A stretch of DNA of 38,598 nt from Nocardioidaceae bacterium (GCA_025934895.1 JAICWH010000016.1:1-38598), one strand, 5' to 3'. Positions 8,175 to 16,579 are shown, numbered from the stretch's first letter. Numbers and translations: made by a program. Notes: generated by a model not told the origin, from the letters alone.

Positions 8175-8719
8175 GGTGAACCACCGCTGCGACTCGTCCC
8201 GTTGTGCGGAGTGGTGAAAGCGATCAACGCGCTGGACGGGTCAGCCTGGTAGCGCACGATGAGCTCCGCCGTAGCCGCGTCCAGGTTCCGGTGCAGCACA
8301 CGACGGTAGTCGGTCAGCTGTGCCTCGGCGCACCGCAGCCGCCCGACCGCCTCGGTGATCTCGGCAGCGTCGTTGGGGTTGAGCTCAGTGACCCACATGT
8401 CCTTCAGGATCGGGAGCTCGGGCAGATCGTCAGCAGCGCGTACGTTGACGAGCGCGGTGCGGGTGCGTCCCGTGCCGGTGTCGCCGAGGACTCGGATCAG
8501 CTCCTCGAGGCGCAGTGGCCGCTCGTGCTCGGACTCGGCCTCCAAAACGTCGATGCGGGCGTGCACGAGGCGCCGCCAGTAGGAGATCTTCTCCTCCTCC
8601 TCCGACAGGCGTCGGCGGTAGAGGCGGAGGTCGTGCAGGGTCAGGTGCTCCCAGCCATCGGGAGGGGGCGAGCCCTCCGCGAAGGCCAGCCCGCCCTGCT
8701 TGCTTTGGAATGAACTCAT
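8171..8719 (-). CDS. rsiG: RsiG-like c-di-GMP-responsive anti-sigma factor
   Basis: This 182-aa, mainly helical protein is encoded directly upstream of, and overlapping, the WhiG-type sigma gene. RsiG of Streptomyces is an antiparallel coiled coil that binds c-di-GMP through two copies of E(X)3S(X)2R(X)3Q(X)3D and then sequesters sigma-WhiG. Here the first helix has E42, S46, R49, H53, D57 and the second has E132, T136, R139, H143, D147. The spacing is exact in both copies, with His in place of Gln in each and Thr for Ser in the second. The middle holds LPILKDMWVTELN. The start is the ATG at 8719 (a TTG precedes it by one codon). Spacing and context make the call strong; c-di-GMP binding with His at the Gln positions is inferred. 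Confidence 0.85.
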   Translation of the reverse strand: MSSFQSKQGGLAFAEGSPPPDGWEHLTLHDLRLYRRRLSEEEEKISYWRRLVHARIDVLEAESEHERPLRLEELIRVLGDTGTGRTRTALVNVRAADDLPELPILKDMWVTELNPNDAAEITEAVGRLRCAEAQLTDYRRVLHRNLDAATAELIVRYQADPSSALIAFTTPHNGTSRSGGSP

Positions 8720-9099
8720 CAAGCCGCCGTCCCCGTGCGCCGTCGGTCCCCCTGCCTCCCAAGGGAACTAATCTTTACGTTCTCATAGGGGACCTGGACG
8801 CACCGGCTGATGGGAAGATTCGGGCAATCTCACCGGGTGTGATGCGACACTCGAGCCGAAACGGCCTCGGGAATAGCCCGTTCGGGCCATCAAGACTAGT
8901 CATCTCGGGTACCGACACTTCATGGTGACTACCCGAGCTGTCGGACCGTTCCTGGGTGACGGACCGCCAGGTGAGGGAGAAACGACCGTGGAAGGCATCC
9001 CCCCAGCCATTCGCGGTGTCGGCCCTCAGCCACCCGAGGCCGGTGACAGTGACCCCGGTGTCCCCCAGGAGCCGGGGCCACTGCAACGTCGACTGCTCC
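8720..9099. other. 380-bp intergenic region upstream of rsiG
   Basis: I see no believable gene here. ORFs on both strands lack family resemblance and good starts. The segment nearest rsiG is unusually AT-rich for this window (8767-8795) and probably carries the rsiG-sigma promoter. I could not find a clean TTGACA/TANNNT pair or a sigma-28 promoter (TAAA-15-GCCGATAA). A hairpin lies near 9049-9081. Confidence 0.5.
9049..9081 (-). terminator. Possible hairpin terminator after dinB
   Basis: On the minus strand, GTGGCCCCGG and CCGGGGTCAC pair over 10 bp with one G-T wobble around a 13-nt loop, 19 nt past the dinB stop. There is no T-run, which is common for actinobacterial terminators. Confidence 0.4.
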
Positions 9100-10308
9100 T
9101 CAGACCCGGTCACCGCCGAGCAGGGTCGCCGGTCGGACTGCCGCTCCTCCGAACCGGCGGGTCGCACGGTCGACGGCAACGTCGGCCTCCGACCAGCCGT
9201 GTTCACGCTCTCCGAGCATCAGCTGTCGCTGGACGGTGCCACGAGGCACCAGGCCCTCGACCCGCACACCGACCAGGCGGATCCGGGCACGCTGCAGGCC
9301 CAAGGCGGTGAACAGGTCGGTCGCGGTGCGATAGACCTCCTGCGTCACGTCGGTGGCCTCGCTGCGGGTCCGCGAGCGGGTGATGGTCGTGAAGTCGGCG
9401 AACCGCACCTTCAGGGTGACCGTGCGTCCCGCCACCCCGGCGGCGCGCATCCTCATCGTCACCTTCGCCGAGAGCCGGAGGATCTCGCGCATCACCACCG
9501 CCCGGTCGTCGGTGTCCCGCCCGAACGTCTCGTCCGCCCCCATGCTCTTGTCGGGCTCGTCGTGTCCTCGTCGAGCGGTCACCATCCGACGGTCCTCCCC
9601 CCAGGCGAGCTGGTGCAGCTGGTGAGCCAGGCCCACGCCGACCGCTCGCTGCAGGGTGCTCTGCGAGACGTGCGCCACGTCGCCGACGGTCCTCAGGCCG
9701 AGGCGGTGGAGCAGCTCGGCCGTCTTCTCCCCCACACCCCACAGCTCCCCCACGTCGAGCGGGTGCAGGAAGGTGGTCACCGCCGACGGTGGCACGACAA
9801 GAACGCCGTCGGGCTTGGCACGTCGGCTGGCGAGCTTGGCGACCGCGACGGTTGCCGCCATCCCGACCGAGCATGTGATGCCCTGCTCGTCATAGATCCT
9901 GGCCCGAAGCCGCTCCGCGATGGAGTACGGCGACCCGAGCCGGCGCACCGACCCGGACACGTCGAGGAACGCCTCGTCCAAGGACAGCACCTCGACCACC
10001 GGGGTGACCTGACGGAAGGTCTCCATCACCGACCTCGACACCAGCTCGAAGGTCTCGAAGCTCGGGGACACCACCACAGCGTTCGGACACAGCCGTCGCG
10101 CCCTGGTCATCGGCATGGCGGAGCGGACGCCGTAGGTGCGGGCCAGGTAGTTCGCGGACAGCACCACCCCGCGGCTGCCTCCTCCCACCACGACCGGGAC
10201 GGAGTGCAGCTCGGGCCGGTCCCGGACCGCCACAGAGGCATAGAAGGCGTCCATGTCGACGTGCAGGACCGGGCAGTCCCACGACGCCTTCTCCTCATCC
10301 ACGGGCAC
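9100..10308 (-). CDS. dinB: DNA polymerase IV (Y-family translesion polymerase)
   Basis: DinB copies damaged templates and extends mismatched ends at low fidelity. The 402-aa product has the palm motif VLHVDMDAFYASV, with metal-binding Asp18, and SLDEAFLDVSG, with Asp111 and Glu112. It also has the fingers signature YLARTYGVRSAMPM and the little-finger domain in the C-terminal half. Key catalytic acids are intact. The start is a GTG at 10308; a second GTG two codons later has better spacing from GGCGAGG and is equally likely. I see no LexA box in front. It stands alone between the rsiG-sigma pair and a methyltransferase gene, on the same strand as the DnaE2 operon further upstream. Confidence 0.93.
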   Translation of the reverse strand: MPVDEEKASWDCPVLHVDMDAFYASVAVRDRPELHSVPVVVGGGSRGVVLSANYLARTYGVRSAMPMTRARRLCPNAVVVSPSFETFELVSRSVMETFRQVTPVVEVLSLDEAFLDVSGSVRRLGSPYSIAERLRARIYDEQGITCSVGMAATVAVAKLASRRAKPDGVLVVPPSAVTTFLHPLDVGELWGVGEKTAELLHRLGLRTVGDVAHVSQSTLQRAVGVGLAHQLHQLAWGEDRRMVTARRGHDEPDKSMGADETFGRDTDDRAVVMREILRLSAKVTMRMRAAGVAGRTVTLKVRFADFTTITRSRTRSEATDVTQEVYRTATDLFTALGLQRARIRLVGVRVEGLVPRGTVQRQLMLGEREHGWSEADVAVDRATRRFGGAAVRPATLLGGDRV

Positions 10309-10376
10309 ACCTCGCCTCCGCGTCCCGACGGTGAGCGCGTCGTCCGGCCCTGACGAGATGGTCAGCGACCAGGAGC

Positions 10377-11261
10377 TCAGCGACGCGTGGCGAGGGTGTG
10401 GATCTGGGTGCCGAGGAGGAGGTACTCGGGCCGGGTCGCCACCGCACGCTCCAGCTCGACCAGCGCCTGGACGGCACCGGGCTCGAGGTCGACCGTCGAG
10501 CTCGGAACAAGGTCGACGAACACCCGGACCGCGTGCATCGCCTGGATGTCGAGACCGGCCTGGGTGAGCGCCTCGCGGATCTCCTCAGCGGTGAAGCGCC
10601 GCTGGCCGAGGCCGCTCGGCTCCCCGGTCCAGGGGTCGGGGCCGTCCGAGGTCGAACGGAGAGGCAGCCGGGCAGCGTCGAGCAGCGCGCGGGCCTGCTG
10701 GAAGTGTCCGGCCATCGCCCGGGCGACGACGGCGGCATGCCGCTGGTTGACCAGCAGGCTGAGGGTGCCGCCGGGTCGGAGCACACGTGCCAGCGCCGCC
10801 AGCGCCGTGGCCGGGTCCTCGACGATCTCCAGGACCCCGTGACAGAGCACCACATCTGCGCCCTGCCCACTGCCGATGCCGGTGCCGGTGCCCTCCGACA
10901 CCAGGTGCACGAGGTCGATGATGCTGTCAAGGCTGTCGAGGTCTCCCTGGTGCCCGGTGACCCGGTCCGCGACGCCGCTCTCCTCGGCACGACGGGCCAG
11001 GGTTGCCAGGGCGTCGGGGCTGGGGTCGATGACCACCACCCGGTGACCGAGCTCCGCGGCCCGGACAGCGAACCCGCCGGTGCCGCCACCGATGTCGACC
11101 ACCGACGCCGGCCGACCGGGCTCCTGGACATCGAGGACCGCACGCAGGGCATCCCACACCACGGCCGTCCGTGCGGCACTGCGACGCTGGAGGCTGCCGG
11201 TCGCGACCGTTCGTGCCGTCGGGCGAGCGAACGGGTCACCCGGTCGCTGGTCGGCTGGCAT
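10377..11261 (-). CDS. Class I SAM-dependent methyltransferase
   Basis: A 294-aa Rossmann-fold methyltransferase. Motif I is VVDIGGGTGGFAVRAAELG, followed by VVVIDPSPDAL (acidic residue binding the SAM ribose), a post-I segment VTGHQGDLD, and motif IV ADVVLCHGVLEIVEDP. These fit a ubiquinone/menaquinone- or tRNA-type small-molecule methyltransferase; the substrate cannot be told. I chose the ATG at 11261 rather than an upstream GTG (11285) because TAGGGT sits 7 nt before the ATG, giving a leaderless transcript, and would otherwise lie inside the coding region. It is 39 nt downstream of dnaE2 on the same strand but with its own promoter. Confidence 0.85.
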   Translation of the reverse strand: MPADQRPGDPFARPTARTVATGSLQRRSAARTAVVWDALRAVLDVQEPGRPASVVDIGGGTGGFAVRAAELGHRVVVIDPSPDALATLARRAEESGVADRVTGHQGDLDSLDSIIDLVHLVSEGTGTGIGSGQGADVVLCHGVLEIVEDPATALAALARVLRPGGTLSLLVNQRHAAVVARAMAGHFQQARALLDAARLPLRSTSDGPDPWTGEPSGLGQRRFTAEEIREALTQAGLDIQAMHAVRVFVDLVPSSTVDLEPGAVQALVELERAVATRPEYLLLGTQIHTLATRR

Positions 11262-11268
11262 GGCGCCC

Positions 11269-11274
11269 ACCCTA
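11269..11274 (-). promoter_or_regulatory. Leaderless -10 element for the methyltransferase gene
   Basis: TAGGGT on the minus strand ends 7 nt before the ATG at 11261, so transcription would start at or next to the start codon. Confidence 0.55.
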
Positions 11275-11300
11275 GGCGATGACACCGGCCGGGCGGCCGG

Positions 11301-14300
11301 CTAGCCACCGGAGCTCCCTGAGGAGGAGTGCCACAGCTTGCGGGGTGCTCCCGACGGTGTATCGGAGCCGGCTCGGCGGGGTGCGGTCTTGGCGTCCTCG
11401 CCGGGTGGCTTGATGTCGGCGTAGGGCGACATCACGAACCCGCTGGAGTGCACCAGGACCCGGCGTCGACCCATCCCCCCGGCACTCGACCCGGCACTCG
11501 ACCCGGCACTCGACCCGGCACTCGACCCGGCACTCGCACCCGCACCGGTGCCACCGTCCGGGTGCGAAGAAGGGGCGTTGCCAGGGGTGGGCCGGGCGAT
11601 TACCGGGCGGCTCGACCGGCTCTCGGCAGCACCCTGCACCGCACCCTCACCGACGTCCCCACCGAACCCTGCCGGAACGGTCTCCATCACCTCACGGACG
11701 GCACCCAGGCCGCCCGCGCGCCACGCCTCGTGCAGCGTGGGCAGCTCCCAGCAGCCGGTGGCCCGCAAGGAGACACCGCGCCGCCCGGTGCGCCGGAGCA
11801 CGCCGCGCACCACCAGCAGCCAGGAGTGGAACACCGTCGCGGCGTAGGGGCCCTGCACATCCTCGAAGAACGTCGCGTCGACCGGACCCGTCGAGTCGTC
11901 GAGGGTGAGGAACACGACCCGTCGTCCGGACCGGATCGGTGGTGTCTGGGTCGCGACCTTGACCCCCGCCACCAGCAGCTCGGACGTGCTGCGCCGCCGG
12001 AGCAGGTCGGCTGACCGGGTCACGTTGATGGCGTCGAGGAACGGGTCGTAGAACTCCACGACGTGCCGGCTGGCGTCGAGCCCGAGGATCTCCAGCTCGG
12101 CGCGGACCCGTTCGGAGTCGTTCATCTCGGGCAACCCGCTGACCTCGCCGTCGACCGGTGCGTCACCGAGGTCGAGGGCGAGCTGCACCGACGTGACCGG
12201 TGCGGCCTTCCGGGTCGCCTGCGACTGTCGGGCGGCCTGCTCCCAGACACCCGCCTGCTGACGGCTCGGGTGCAGCTGCGACGGCTGGTCCCAGGGCTGC
12301 TCCCTCGGCTGACCCCACGGCTGGTCCGGCGGGCCGCCTCGCTGACGGTCTGTCCGGCTCTGGTCCCGGACCAGGTCGTCGGAGCTGTTGCCGCGCGCGG
12401 CGTCCTCGGCCCGGGCGACCGCGGCCACCCGTCCACCTGGCGGCGCTCCTCGTGCTGCCAGCCCACGCCCGCGGCCCTTGCTGGCCCGGTCCACGGCCCG
12501 GGAATGCCGGTCGAGGTCGGCCACCTGGAGCAGCAGGTCGCGGCGGGTGACCGTGCCGCGACGGCGGACGCCGAGCCCGGCGACCACGCTCCCGAGCCCG
12601 TAGATGCTGTCGAAGCCGCCGGCGAGCACCAGCCGTTCGAGGACCGGCCGCGACACCTGGGCGCGGTGCCAGAAGTCCGTGAGCGAGTGGTAGGGACGGG
12701 CTGCGACGATCCGGTCCACCTCGGCCTCGGAGATGCCCTTGACCTCCGAGAGCGCCAGCCGGATGCCGTAGGCGCGACCGTCCGGCAGCCCCGGACCGGG
12801 CGCCGGACCGGGCGCCCGGCGGGGCGCCTCACCCAGCACCTCGGGAGGGGGCTCGTCGTAGACCCCGACCCGCTCGGTCACGTAGGTCTTCTCCGAGGCG
12901 TTCACGTCGAGTCCCAGCACCGCGATGCCGAACTGGCGCGCGTCATCGAGGATCAGTCGCTTGGGATACATGCCGGGGTCGTGGGTGAGCACCCCGGACA
13001 GGAAGTGCGCCGGGTAGTGCGCCTTGAGCCAGGAGGACTGGTAGGTGGGCAGCGCGAACGCCGCTGCGTGTGCCTTGCAGAACCCGAACGAGGCGAACGC
13101 CGCGAGCACCTTCCAGATCTCCTCGACCACCGAGCGGGTGTAGCCGCGGGCCATCGCCCGCGGGAAGAACCACAGCCTGGTCTCGGCCATCCCGTCCACG
13201 TCGCCGAGCGCACGACGTGCCTCGTCAGCCTCAGCCAGGGTGCACCCGGCGAACCGGGAGATCATCTCGATCACCTGCTCGTGGAAGACCACGACGCCGT
13301 GCGTGGGGCCGATGATCGGTCGCAGGTCGTCATGGAGGTAGCGCGGTGCCCGCCAGCCCTGCTTGGCCTCGAGGTAGGGCGTGACCATGTCGCTCTTCAC
13401 CGGTCCGGGCCGGAACAGCGAGATGTCGGTGATGATGTCCTCGAACGACTCGATCCCGGACTTGCCGACCAGCTCGCGCTGTCCCGGTGACTCGATCTGG
13501 AAGCAGCCGAGGGTCTTCGCCTGCGAGATCATCGTGAACGTCGCCTCGTCGTCGAACGGCACCTGCTGCTCGTCGTCAAGGTCGATCCGCACTCCCTCCA
13601 GCCGCTCGATCTCGTCGACCGCGTGCGCCATCGAGGACTGCATCCGGATCCCGAGCACGTCGAGCTTGAGCAGCCCGAGGTCCTCGACGTCGTCCTTGTC
13701 GAACTGGCTCATCGGGAACCCGGCGTAGGAGGCCTCGACCGGAGTGCGGTCGAGCAGCGTCGCGTCGGACAGCAGCACTCCGCAGGGGTGTACGGCGATG
13801 TGGCGGGGCAGCCCGTCGAGCCGCTCCACCAACCGGAACAGCAGGTCGAGCCGCTGCTCGCCGAGACCGGAGGCCCGCAGCTCCGGGAGGTCGCGCAGCG
13901 CGACCCGGGCGTCGCGGGCCCGGATGTGCGGGAAGGCCTTGGCGATCGCATCGATCTCACCGACCGGCATGCCGAGCGCGGCGCCCACGTCACGCACGGC
14001 GTGCCGCACGCGGTAGGTGTCCATCATCGAGACGCACACGCACCGCTCCCCGCCGTAGCGGTCGAGGACCGCCTCGTAGACCTCGAGCCGGCGCGCGGAC
14101 TCGACGTCGACGTCGATGTCGGGCAGCGCCTGGCGCAGCGGGGACAGGAACCGCTCCATCAACAGGTTGTGGCGCAACGGGTCCACACCGGAGATGCCGA
14201 GCAGGTAGTTGACCAGGCTGCCCGCCCCCGACCCGCGTGCGGCGCAGCGCACCCCCATGTCCTTGATCAGGTCGGTGACGTCGGCGACGGTGAGGAAGTA

Positions 14301-15503
14301 GGGGGCATAGCCGAGGCCGTCGATGATCTGCAGCTCGTCGTCGAGCCGCTTCCAGATCCGCTGACGGGGACCGCTGCCGTAACGGCGCCCGATGCCGGCC
14401 TCGCAGCGGGTCCGCAGCACCTGCTCCGCAGTCCGGCGCCGCTCGGCGTCGGCACCGGTGACCACGTCGAACTCCGGGAAGTGCACCTCTCCCAGTCCGA
14501 GGTCGGACCGCGGGTCGAGGGCGCACCGGTCTGCGACCGCACGGGTGTGGGCGAGGAGGTGCTGCGCCTCCCGGCCGCTGTGCGACCCGAGCCCGGCATA
14601 GCGGCAGATCTCCTCGGCCACCTCCGCCATCTGCTTGCCGGACTTCAAGAACCCCTCAGCATTGCCCCGGGATCCGGTGGATCCGGCGCATCCGGTGGAG
14701 TCCAGGTTCCGGAGGTCGGCCGAGCCGAGGGGCACGAGCCGACGGGCCGCGTCGAGCACATCGACCGTCGGGGCGTCCAGCCGGTCCGCGTAGCGGACCG
14801 CGTTGGTGAGCACCACACCGAGCCCGTGGGACCGGGCCAGGCCCGCCATCCGGGCGGCGTGCGGAGCCGATCCCGGACCGGCCCCGGGCAGCCGGTGGGA
14901 GATCAGCTCGACCAGCACGTCGGAGCGGTCGACCAGCTCCAGCCAGGGTCGGAGCGCAGCGTCCGCGAGGTCCGCCCGCCGCAGCGTCGCGGCCCGGCCC
15001 AGCTCGGAGGCCGGTCCGAGCATCACCAGCACGTCCCCGGGGCCGACACCCTCCGAGACGTGCTCGGCCACCAGGTCGAGCGTGCTCACCGGACGGCCAC
15101 GCTCCCCGGCCAGATGGGTGGCCGAGACCAACCGGCAGACCGCCGCCCACCCTCGTCGGCTGCCGGCCAGGAAGGTCACCCGGGGCAGCCCCTCGGCGCG
15201 GAACGCCCCCCCGCGTGCAGGGGTCCTCGGCTGTCTGCTTCCGGGTCCACCGACCAGGACTGGGTGCATCGACCAGGGGTGCACCGGTGCGACGGCGAGG
15301 TCGACCCCGAGCACGGGTCGGATCCCGCCCTGCAGGCACGCCTTCGCGAACCGGACCGCACCATAGGCCCCGTCCCGGTCGGTGAGGGCGAGGATGTCCA
15401 TCTCCTGTTCGAGGGCCCGCTCGACGAGCACCCGGGGGTGGGAGGCGCCGTACTGCAGGGAGTAGCCCGAAGCCACCCGCAGGTGCACGAAGGGGTCAGG
15501 CAA
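11301..15503 (-). CDS. dnaE2: Error-prone DNA polymerase DnaE2
   Basis: DnaE2 is the C-family alpha subunit used for damage-induced mutagenesis. Domains in order: PHP (FVHLRVASGYSLQYGASHP and onward), the palm with catalytic acids in LPDIDVDVE, fingers and thumb (CFQIESPGQRELVGK, SLFRPGPVKSDMVTPYL, FASFGFCKAHAAAFALPTYQ), a helix-hairpin-helix segment, and an OB fold (VVFLTLDDSTGPVDATFFED). At 1400 aa it is longer than usual (about 1050-1200). The extra length is a Gln/Pro/Trp-rich insert near residue 1060-1095 and a Ser/Gly-rich tail with 12-bp DNA repeats. QLALDL near residue 1104 resembles a beta-clamp-binding motif. I chose the TTG at 15503, which has AGGAGAGG upstream and overlaps the previous stop by 8 nt. 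It is the last gene of an SOS-box operon. Confidence 0.93.
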   Translation of the reverse strand: MPDPFVHLRVASGYSLQYGASHPRVLVERALEQEMDILALTDRDGAYGAVRFAKACLQGGIRPVLGVDLAVAPVHPWSMHPVLVGGPGSRQPRTPARGGAFRAEGLPRVTFLAGSRRGWAAVCRLVSATHLAGERGRPVSTLDLVAEHVSEGVGPGDVLVMLGPASELGRAATLRRADLADAALRPWLELVDRSDVLVELISHRLPGAGPGSAPHAARMAGLARSHGLGVVLTNAVRYADRLDAPTVDVLDAARRLVPLGSADLRNLDSTGCAGSTGSRGNAEGFLKSGKQMAEVAEEICRYAGLGSHSGREAQHLLAHTRAVADRCALDPRSDLGLGEVHFPEFDVVTGADAERRRTAEQVLRTRCEAGIGRRYGSGPRQRIWKRLDDELQIIDGLGYAPYFLTVADVTDLIKDMGVRCAARGSGAGSLVNYLLGISGVDPLRHNLLMERFLSPLRQALPDIDVDVESARRLEVYEAVLDRYGGERCVCVSMMDTYRVRHAVRDVGAALGMPVGEIDAIAKAFPHIRARDARVALRDLPELRASGLGEQRLDLLFRLVERLDGLPRHIAVHPCGVLLSDATLLDRTPVEASYAGFPMSQFDKDDVEDLGLLKLDVLGIRMQSSMAHAVDEIERLEGVRIDLDDEQQVPFDDEATFTMISQAKTLGCFQIESPGQRELVGKSGIESFEDIITDISLFRPGPVKSDMVTPYLEAKQGWRAPRYLHDDLRPIIGPTHGVVVFHEQVIEMISRFAGCTLAEADEARRALGDVDGMAETRLWFFPRAMARGYTRSVVEEIWKVLAAFASFGFCKAHAAAFALPTYQSSWLKAHYPAHFLSGVLTHDPGMYPKRLILDDARQFGIAVLGLDVNASEKTYVTERVGVYDEPPPEVLGEAPRRAPGPAPGPGLPDGRAYGIRLALSEVKGISEAEVDRIVAARPYHSLTDFWHRAQVSRPVLERLVLAGGFDSIYGLGSVVAGLGVRRRGTVTRRDLLLQVADLDRHSRAVDRASKGRGRGLAARGAPPGGRVAAVARAEDAARGNSSDDLVRDQSRTDRQRGGPPDQPWGQPREQPWDQPSQLHPSRQQAGVWEQAARQSQATRKAAPVTSVQLALDLGDAPVDGEVSGLPEMNDSERVRAELEILGLDASRHVVEFYDPFLDAINVTRSADLLRRRSTSELLVAGVKVATQTPPIRSGRRVVFLTLDDSTGPVDATFFEDVQGPYAATVFHSWLLVVRGVLRRTGRRGVSLRATGCWELPTLHEAWRAGGLGAVREVMETVPAGFGGDVGEGAVQGAAESRSSRPVIARPTPGNAPSSHPDGGTGAGASAGSSAGSSAGSSAGSSAGGMGRRRVLVHSSGFVMSPYADIKPPGEDAKTAPRRAGSDTPSGAPRKLWHSSSGSSGG
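11480..11535. repeat. 12-bp tandem repeat inside dnaE2
   Basis: About 4.7 copies of CGGCACTCGACC in a row, encoding the repeated AGSS segment of the DnaE2 tail. All copies are identical, suggesting recent slippage expansion. The repeat keeps frame because the unit is four codons. Confidence 0.9.
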
Positions 15504-16044
15504 CGTGGTGCCTCTCCTCGTGGTCGGCCCCGTCCGACTGCCCGACGGGGCGGTCGGGCTGGTGGGCGGCACGACGCGGCTGCGTGGGGAGGAGCTCCTG
15601 GACTGGGACGTGCCGGGTCATGCCGAGGGACTCCTCGACCAGTCCGAGGAACCGGTCGGCGTCCCGCACCAGGTCGTCGGCCTCCCGCTCGGTGACCGCC
15701 CGGCGCGAGCCCGACTCCGCGGCCGCCCGCTTGGCCGCACCGGCGGCGAAGAACGCGGCCCACTCGCTGAGCTCGGGAGCGATCTCGGCGAGCAGCACCC
15801 AGGCGTTCTTCTGCTGCCTGCCCCGCCGCGGGGGAAGGCTGGGGGTGGCCCGGGCGGCGAGCAGCGCCGCGGTGGCGCGCAACGCCGCGACGTGGGCGCA
15901 GGCGTAGCGCATCGGGATCTCGGAGGTGGTCATCGCCTCCTGCAGGGAGCCCGCCGCCCGGGCGAGGTAGGAGTGGGTGGCGGCCGGGAGGTCGAACGCG
16001 GTCCGGCCGGGCTGATGGCTGCTCCGGTGCTGGGTCTGGGTCAT
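15496..16044 (-). CDS. SAV_6107-type HEPN domain protein
   Basis: A 182-aa helical protein resembling the SAV_6107 HEPN family of actinobacteria (recalled family; signature region LARAAGSLQEAMTTSEIPMRYACAHVAALRATAALLAAR, of which the MRYACAHVAALR core is typical). It continues with NAWVLLAEIAPELSEWAAFFAAGAAKRAAAE. These proteins are regularly encoded with DnaE2 and DUF6504 genes. HEPN domains often act as RNases, but I do not see a clear RxxxxH active site, so a structural or accessory role is as likely. The C-terminal 25 residues are hydrophilic and low-complexity. It follows the DUF6504 gene by 13 nt and overlaps the chosen dnaE2 start by 8 nt, so it is the middle gene of the operon. Confidence 0.75.
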   Translation of the reverse strand: MTQTQHRSSHQPGRTAFDLPAATHSYLARAAGSLQEAMTTSEIPMRYACAHVAALRATAALLAARATPSLPPRRGRQQKNAWVLLAEIAPELSEWAAFFAAGAAKRAAAESGSRRAVTEREADDLVRDADRFLGLVEESLGMTRHVPVQELLPTQPRRAAHQPDRPVGQSDGADHEERHHVA

Positions 16045-16057
16045 CGACTGGTTGCCC

Positions 16058-16435
16058 TCAGTCCAGGCACCGGGTGAGCCGCCAGCTGCCGTCGGCCCAG
16101 TCGAAGACCAGGTCGAAGACTCCGCGGCCGAGGTCGACCGTCATCCCGCGGGCCGCCTCGACGCGCCAGACCTCCCGCTCGAGCTCCAGGTCGGTCCCCA
16201 CCGCCGTCCGGGTCGAGCCGGTCGAGCCCATCGGGTCGGGCCCGTCGTCGCCGAGCACGGCATGCACCCCGCTGGACTGCCACCACGCCCCGGTCTCCAC
16301 CCACTGGGCGAGCACCGCGTGCACCTTCCAGAGGCGTCCCTTCCACACGAACTGCTCGGGGCCTTCGACGGGGGCGCCTCCTGCGCCGGGCACCCGCCCT
16401 TTGCGCACATCCACCGGGTCGTCGTACCGTCGCAT
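16058..16435 (-). CDS. DUF6504 family protein
   Basis: A 125-aa protein of the DUF6504 family, which in actinobacteria is typically found beside mutagenesis polymerases (ImuB, DnaE2). It contains DDPVDVRKG at the N-terminus, the WKGRLWKVHAVLAQWVETGAWW block and a C-terminal FDLVFDWADGSWRLTRCLD, suggesting a small beta-rich fold. The ATG at 16435 has a very strong ribosome-binding site, GCAGGAGGG, 6-7 nt away. It is the first gene after the LexA box (66 nt downstream of it), so it should be induced by DNA damage with the HEPN and DnaE2 genes. Its molecular role is unknown. Confidence 0.8.
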   Translation of the reverse strand: MRRYDDPVDVRKGRVPGAGGAPVEGPEQFVWKGRLWKVHAVLAQWVETGAWWQSSGVHAVLGDDGPDPMGSTGSTRTAVGTDLELEREVWRVEAARGMTVDLGRGVFDLVFDWADGSWRLTRCLD

Positions 16436-16501
16436 CTGGACACCCTCCTGCTCTGTTCATCGGGACGGGGTGGGGTCGAGACCCTCGCCAGAACCAGTCG
16501 T

Positions 16502-16517
16502 TCGAACATCTGTTCGA
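16502..16517 (-). promoter_or_regulatory. LexA (SOS) box of the DnaE2 operon
   Basis: TCGAAC-ATCT-GTTCGA is an exact match to the actinobacterial/Gram-positive SOS box (TCGAAC-N4-GTTCGA), within a slightly longer palindrome TTCGAACATCTGTTCGAA. It lies 66 nt upstream of the DUF6504 start codon. A GAGGGT (16486-16481) downstream could be a poor -10. The plus-strand promoter at 16567 is 50 bp away, so minus-strand control is the simpler reading. Confidence 0.92.
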
Positions 16518-16566
16518 ACGAACTTCACGGTACACCCGCCCGCGGACAGCCCGTCAAGGGTTCGGC

Positions 16567-16572
16567 GATACT
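16567..16572 (+). promoter_or_regulatory. Leaderless -10 element for the 61-aa gene
   Basis: GATACT lies 7 nt before the ATG at 16580, with no ribosome-binding site, as expected for a leaderless mRNA. Confidence 0.5.
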
Positions 16573-16579
16573 GGCCGAC

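Noticed and set aside
8720-8930. Sigma-28 (WhiG/FliA) autoregulatory promoter upstream of rsiG
   Set aside because: A TAAA is present near 8777 but nothing like GCCGATAA follows at about 15 nt.
8775-9206. 143-codon minus-strand ORF between rsiG and dinB
   Set aside because: It overlaps the end of dinB, has no ribosome-binding site and resembles no family.
13623-15695. Open frame of 690 codons on the plus strand
   Set aside because: It is antisense to dnaE2, which has complete polymerase motifs, and has no recognisable content.
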